Source: Marinoscillum sp.
GTDB lineage: Bacteria; Bacteroidota; Bacteroidia; Cytophagales; Cyclobacteriaceae
Direction: 5' to 3'
DNA: 33,806 nucleotides
Assembly: GCA_024305105.1 (NCBI GenBank)
Contig: JAMWZA010000046.1
Span: forward strand, 1-33,806
The position numbers were made by a program, and so were the translations under genes. The notes below the pieces were generated by a model. It was not told the DNA's origin and did not search any database. It saw only the letters and a program-made list of their open reading frames with translations. Shown here piece by piece: positions 31,120-33,806 of the stretch (the stretch's first letter is position 1; each line of letters opens with the position of its first letter).

Positions 31120-31347
31120 ATGAACCTTAACCACCCAATCAACTTTGACCATGAGTTACTAATCCTGGATTTACAACCAGATGAACTAGAAATGGCTCGA
31201 ATTTGTGCTGTAAAAGTTAAGTCACATCTAGAGAGATTATGTGAGAAAAACACAGAATATCTATCAAATCTAACCATGGTCAATAGCATCATATCGCAGT
31301 ATGAAAAAGCGATTCAGTGTGGCTCGGATACCGCTGGTTTGAATTGA
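31120..31347 (+). CDS. small hypothetical protein, 75 aa
   Basis: Amphipathic-helix-like small protein (PDELEMARICAVKVKSHLER, NSIISQYEKAIQCG) with three cysteines. It has no signal peptide and no family that I recognise. The candidate promoter upstream and the sensible composition support it; the minus-strand ORF over the same bases looks less protein-like. It lies 115 bp after the propeller lipoprotein and could be separate from the phosphate cluster. It is convergent with mutS across an 87-bp gap. Confidence 0.5.
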   Translation: MNLNHPINFDHELLILDLQPDELEMARICAVKVKSHLERLCEKNTEYLSNLTMVNSIISQYEKAIQCGSDTAGLN

Positions 31348-31432
31348 ATATCATCAATTAACAATCAAGTTTAGCAAGGGGCACTAATACCAGAAGAAAC
31401 AACAATCCTATTTGTGGCTTTAACCACTTAAC

Positions 31433-31453
31433 ACTCAAGACTTGCTCTTGAGT
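31433..31453 (-). other. perfect 8-bp hairpin overlapping the mutS stop codon
   Basis: ACTCAAGA/TCTTGAGT with a 5-nt loop spans the last codons and TGA stop of mutS. No T-run follows on the minus strand, so it is not a standard terminator; it may protect the mRNA 3' end or be chance. Confidence 0.4.
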
Positions 31454-33806
31454 ACTTCTTTCATTTCATTCACTTTTAGGAGTGCCTCTACTGGAGATAT
31501 GGTATTGATATCAATTTCGCGAAGCAATTTCATGACCTGCTCAAAGCGTGGGTCGCTTTCAAATAAGTTCAGTTGAAATTGACTACTCGGCACTTCCGCC
31601 AGTTTCTCTCTCTCATTCTCTGAGAGTTTATCTGCTTCCAAATGCTTTAGTATGGTATTGGCTCGGATAACCACCTGATTTGGCATACCGGCAAGCTGAG
31701 CTACATGAATACCAAAACTGTGCTCACTGCCACCCTCCTGGAGTTTTCGAATGAATATGATTTTGTTGTCGAGTTCTTTTACAGCGACATTAAAGTTCTT
31801 GACCCGTGGCAAATCATTTGTCAATTCATTGAGCTCATGATAATGTGTTGCAAATAGGGTTTTTGCTTTAAAGTTCTCATGATTGTGTAGGTACTCGACT
31901 ATCGACCAGGCAATACTAATCCCATCATATGTACTCGTACCACGCCCGATCTCATCCATGAGTACTAGTGATCGGTTGCTCAAATTGTTGAGGATACTGG
32001 CCGTCTCTGTCATCTCCACCATGAAGGTAGATTCTCCTCTGGATAAGTTGTCCGAAGCGCCTACTCGGGTAAATACTTTGTCTACTAATCCAACTCGAGC
32101 ATAACCAGCAGGCACAAAACAACCCATCTGAGCCATAAGCACGATCAGTGCCGTTTGCCGGAGCAATGCTGATTTACCGGCCATATTTGGACCGGTGATT
32201 ACCATGATTTGCTGGCTTTCATCATCCAGGTACACATCATTCGGAATGTAGTCTTCCTCCGGTGGCATGTTCTGCTCAATGACCGGATGACGACCTTCTT
32301 TGATGTCCAGTGAAAATTCCTCCGTAATGGTAGGCTTCACATAGCTATTTCGTTTGGCTAGATAGGCAAATGATGTGAGACAATCTAGTGCCGCAATGGT
32401 CCGTGCATTCTGCTGAATGACTTCAATGTATTCAGTAGCAAAAGAAACCAACTCCTGATAGAGCTTTTGTTCGATGACAAAAATCTGACCTTCGGCATTC
32501 AGAATTTTCTCTTCATAAACCTTCAGCTCCTCGGTGATGTAACGCTCGGCATTTACCAACGTTTGTTTTCGAATCCACTCTTCGGGTACTTTGTCCTTAT
32601 GCGAATTGGTTACTTCCAGGTAATACCCAAAAACCTTGTTGTAGGCAATCTTCAGGGAACTAATTCCCGTACGTTCCATTTCACGTTCCTGGATTCCCTT
32701 CAGGTAATCCTTTCCAGAAAACGCCAACTTGCGCAATTCATCCAACTCTTCATTGACTCCATCCTTGATGATATTGCCTTGTGTCGCATTAATTGGGGCA
32801 TCATCTTTCAGCGAAGCGTCCACATTTTCAAGTAGTGCTTCACACTCATTCAATTGATCCAGATACTGTGCAAATATGGAATTGTCTGACTTTCTTAGTT
32901 CATCGCGGATTGGCTTAACCTGGCTGAGGCTTTTCTTGAGTTGACCCAACTCTCTTGGGTTAATTCGAGCCGTGGCAACCTTCGAAATCAAACGCTCCAG
33001 ATCTCCTATTTGTTTAAGATAGGCATTGACTTCATTGAGCGACTCCTCATCTTCCATAAAAGCTTCTACGGTTGCCAGGCGACGCTCTATTTGTTCTTTA
33101 TTTTTTAGTGGCAAGACCATCCATTTGCGAAGCAGTCTGCTACCCATTGGCGTTTGGGTGCTGTCCATAATATCGATTAGTGCTGTACCATCCGACTGGC
33201 TTGGATGTACCAACTCCAGATTACGGATAGTGAACTTATCCAACCAAACATATTGCTGTTCATCGATTCGTGAAAGCTGTCCAATATGTTTGACATCCCG
33301 ATGTTCTGTTTCCTCTAAATAGAAAAGCACCGCTCCAGCTGCAATGATGCCCAACTTCATTTCCTCTACACCATATCCTTTCAGGTTGTTGGTATTGAAA
33401 TGACGGGTCAATTTTTCATATCCATATTCGATACTGAATATCCAATCTTCTAAATGAAAATTGATGTAATTATTGGCAAAGGCTTTTTCAAACCGCTCAC
33501 GCTCTGTTTTGGAGTAAATGATCTCTGAAGGTTGAAACCCCTGAATCAGTTTTTCCATATACTCCACAGTACCCTCAGCCACCAAAAACTCACCAGTACT
33601 CAAGTCTAGAAAGGATACACCGCAGTTTTTCTCACCATAGTGGATAGCTGCCAGAAAGTTATTCCTACGCTGTTCGAGCACATTGTCATTCATGGACAAA
33701 CCAGGCGTGACCAGCTCCGTCACACCACGTTTGACGATTCCTTTTACAGATTTTGGATCTTCCAACTGATCACAAATGGCCACTCGATTACCCGCCCTAA
33801 CCAGCC
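31435..33806 (-). CDS. mutS: DNA mismatch repair protein MutS, 5' end cut by the window edge
   Basis: About 789 residues are present, continuing in frame to the window edge (LVRAGNRVAICDQLEDPKSV); roughly 80-90 N-terminal residues of a usual ~870 are missing, including the FxE mismatch-binding motif. The core and lever domains are followed by the ATPase: Walker A GPNMAGKSALLRQ, ST-motif region SRGESTFMVEMTE, Walker B LVLMDEIGRGTSTYDG and ATHYHEL. A QLNLF segment (QFQLNLFESDP) near the C-terminus matches the sliding-clamp-binding motif. It acts in the cytoplasm on replication mismatches with MutL. The codon reported as the first Met of the open stretch is actually an internal GTG. Confidence 0.97.
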   Translation of the reverse strand, partial: LVRAGNRVAICDQLEDPKSVKGIVKRGVTELVTPGLSMNDNVLEQRRNNFLAAIHYGEKNCGVSFLDLSTGEFLVAEGTVEYMEKLIQGFQPSEIIYSKTERERFEKAFANNYINFHLEDWIFSIEYGYEKLTRHFNTNNLKGYGVEEMKLGIIAAGAVLFYLEETEHRDVKHIGQLSRIDEQQYVWLDKFTIRNLELVHPSQSDGTALIDIMDSTQTPMGSRLLRKWMVLPLKNKEQIERRLATVEAFMEDEESLNEVNAYLKQIGDLERLISKVATARINPRELGQLKKSLSQVKPIRDELRKSDNSIFAQYLDQLNECEALLENVDASLKDDAPINATQGNIIKDGVNEELDELRKLAFSGKDYLKGIQEREMERTGISSLKIAYNKVFGYYLEVTNSHKDKVPEEWIRKQTLVNAERYITEELKVYEEKILNAEGQIFVIEQKLYQELVSFATEYIEVIQQNARTIAALDCLTSFAYLAKRNSYVKPTITEEFSLDIKEGRHPVIEQNMPPEEDYIPNDVYLDDESQQIMVITGPNMAGKSALLRQTALIVLMAQMGCFVPAGYARVGLVDKVFTRVGASDNLSRGESTFMVEMTETASILNNLSNRSLVLMDEIGRGTSTYDGISIAWSIVEYLHNHENFKAKTLFATHYHELNELTNDLPRVKNFNVAVKELDNKIIFIRKLQEGGSEHSFGIHVAQLAGMPNQVVIRANTILKHLEADKLSENEREKLAEVPSSQFQLNLFESDPRFEQVMKLLREIDINTISPVEALLKVNEMKEVLKSKS

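Noticed and set aside
31068-31292. 74-codon minus-strand frame opposite the small ORF at 31120
   Set aside because: Less protein-like composition, and no promoter or ribosome-binding context; the plus-strand frame is preferred though itself uncertain.

Overview
The window looks like chromosomal DNA of a marine-type member of the Bacteroidota, most likely order Cytophagales. The evidence is CarboxypepD_reg-type TonB-dependent receptors, many lipoproteins with acidic residues after the lipobox cysteine, a LytS/LytTR pair, a propeller histidine kinase with a Y_Y_Y domain, a TPR-membrane-HTH regulator and TAnnTTTG-like promoter boxes. Genus is not assigned. The window cuts hemW at its left edge and mutS at its right edge.

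Layout. 1-8157 is mostly housekeeping: the hemW 3' end, a small unknown, a LytTR response regulator/LytS-type kinase pair, uvrA with a LOG-family gene, a TIGR01777 epimerase and a secreted unknown. 8219-12430 (minus) holds a TonB receptor downstream of a beta-helix-like lipoprotein, with a terminator between them. 12648-14093 has a lone MoxR ATPase and a DksA/TraR zinc-finger protein. 14094-16974 (minus) is an arsenic operon: arsR, a degenerate VOC protein, arsI, an arsC-like reductase and a flavin monooxygenase. It has no efflux pump but has two matching ATCG-N8-CGAT palindromes. 17115-20630 has a small unknown gene and a large orphan propeller histidine kinase, with operator-like repeats between them.

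20750-21550 is the most unusual part. Intact tRNA-Gly(GCC) and tRNA-Leu(UAA) genes are each preceded by truncated 5' copies of themselves. The truncated copies carry inserted palindromes of about 19 bp, three of them in the D-loop. A small GIY-YIG nuclease gene starts 4 nt after the tRNA-Leu 5' fragment, and the homology of that fragment stops at U34 of the anticodon. A 46-bp direct repeat, which also encodes the nuclease C-terminus, bounds the cassette. I read this as a small tRNA-targeting GIY-YIG element with relics of earlier events.

21758-31004 (plus) holds a DCC-family protein, then a TPR-TM-HTH regulator followed by a TonB receptor, a very acidic lipoprotein, a beta-propeller phytase, a purple-acid-phosphatase-like enzyme and a propeller-like lipoprotein. 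The likely function is phytate/organophosphate scavenging: surface enzymes release phosphate and the receptor imports a product or a metal complex. A small unknown ORF and mutS (minus) close the window.
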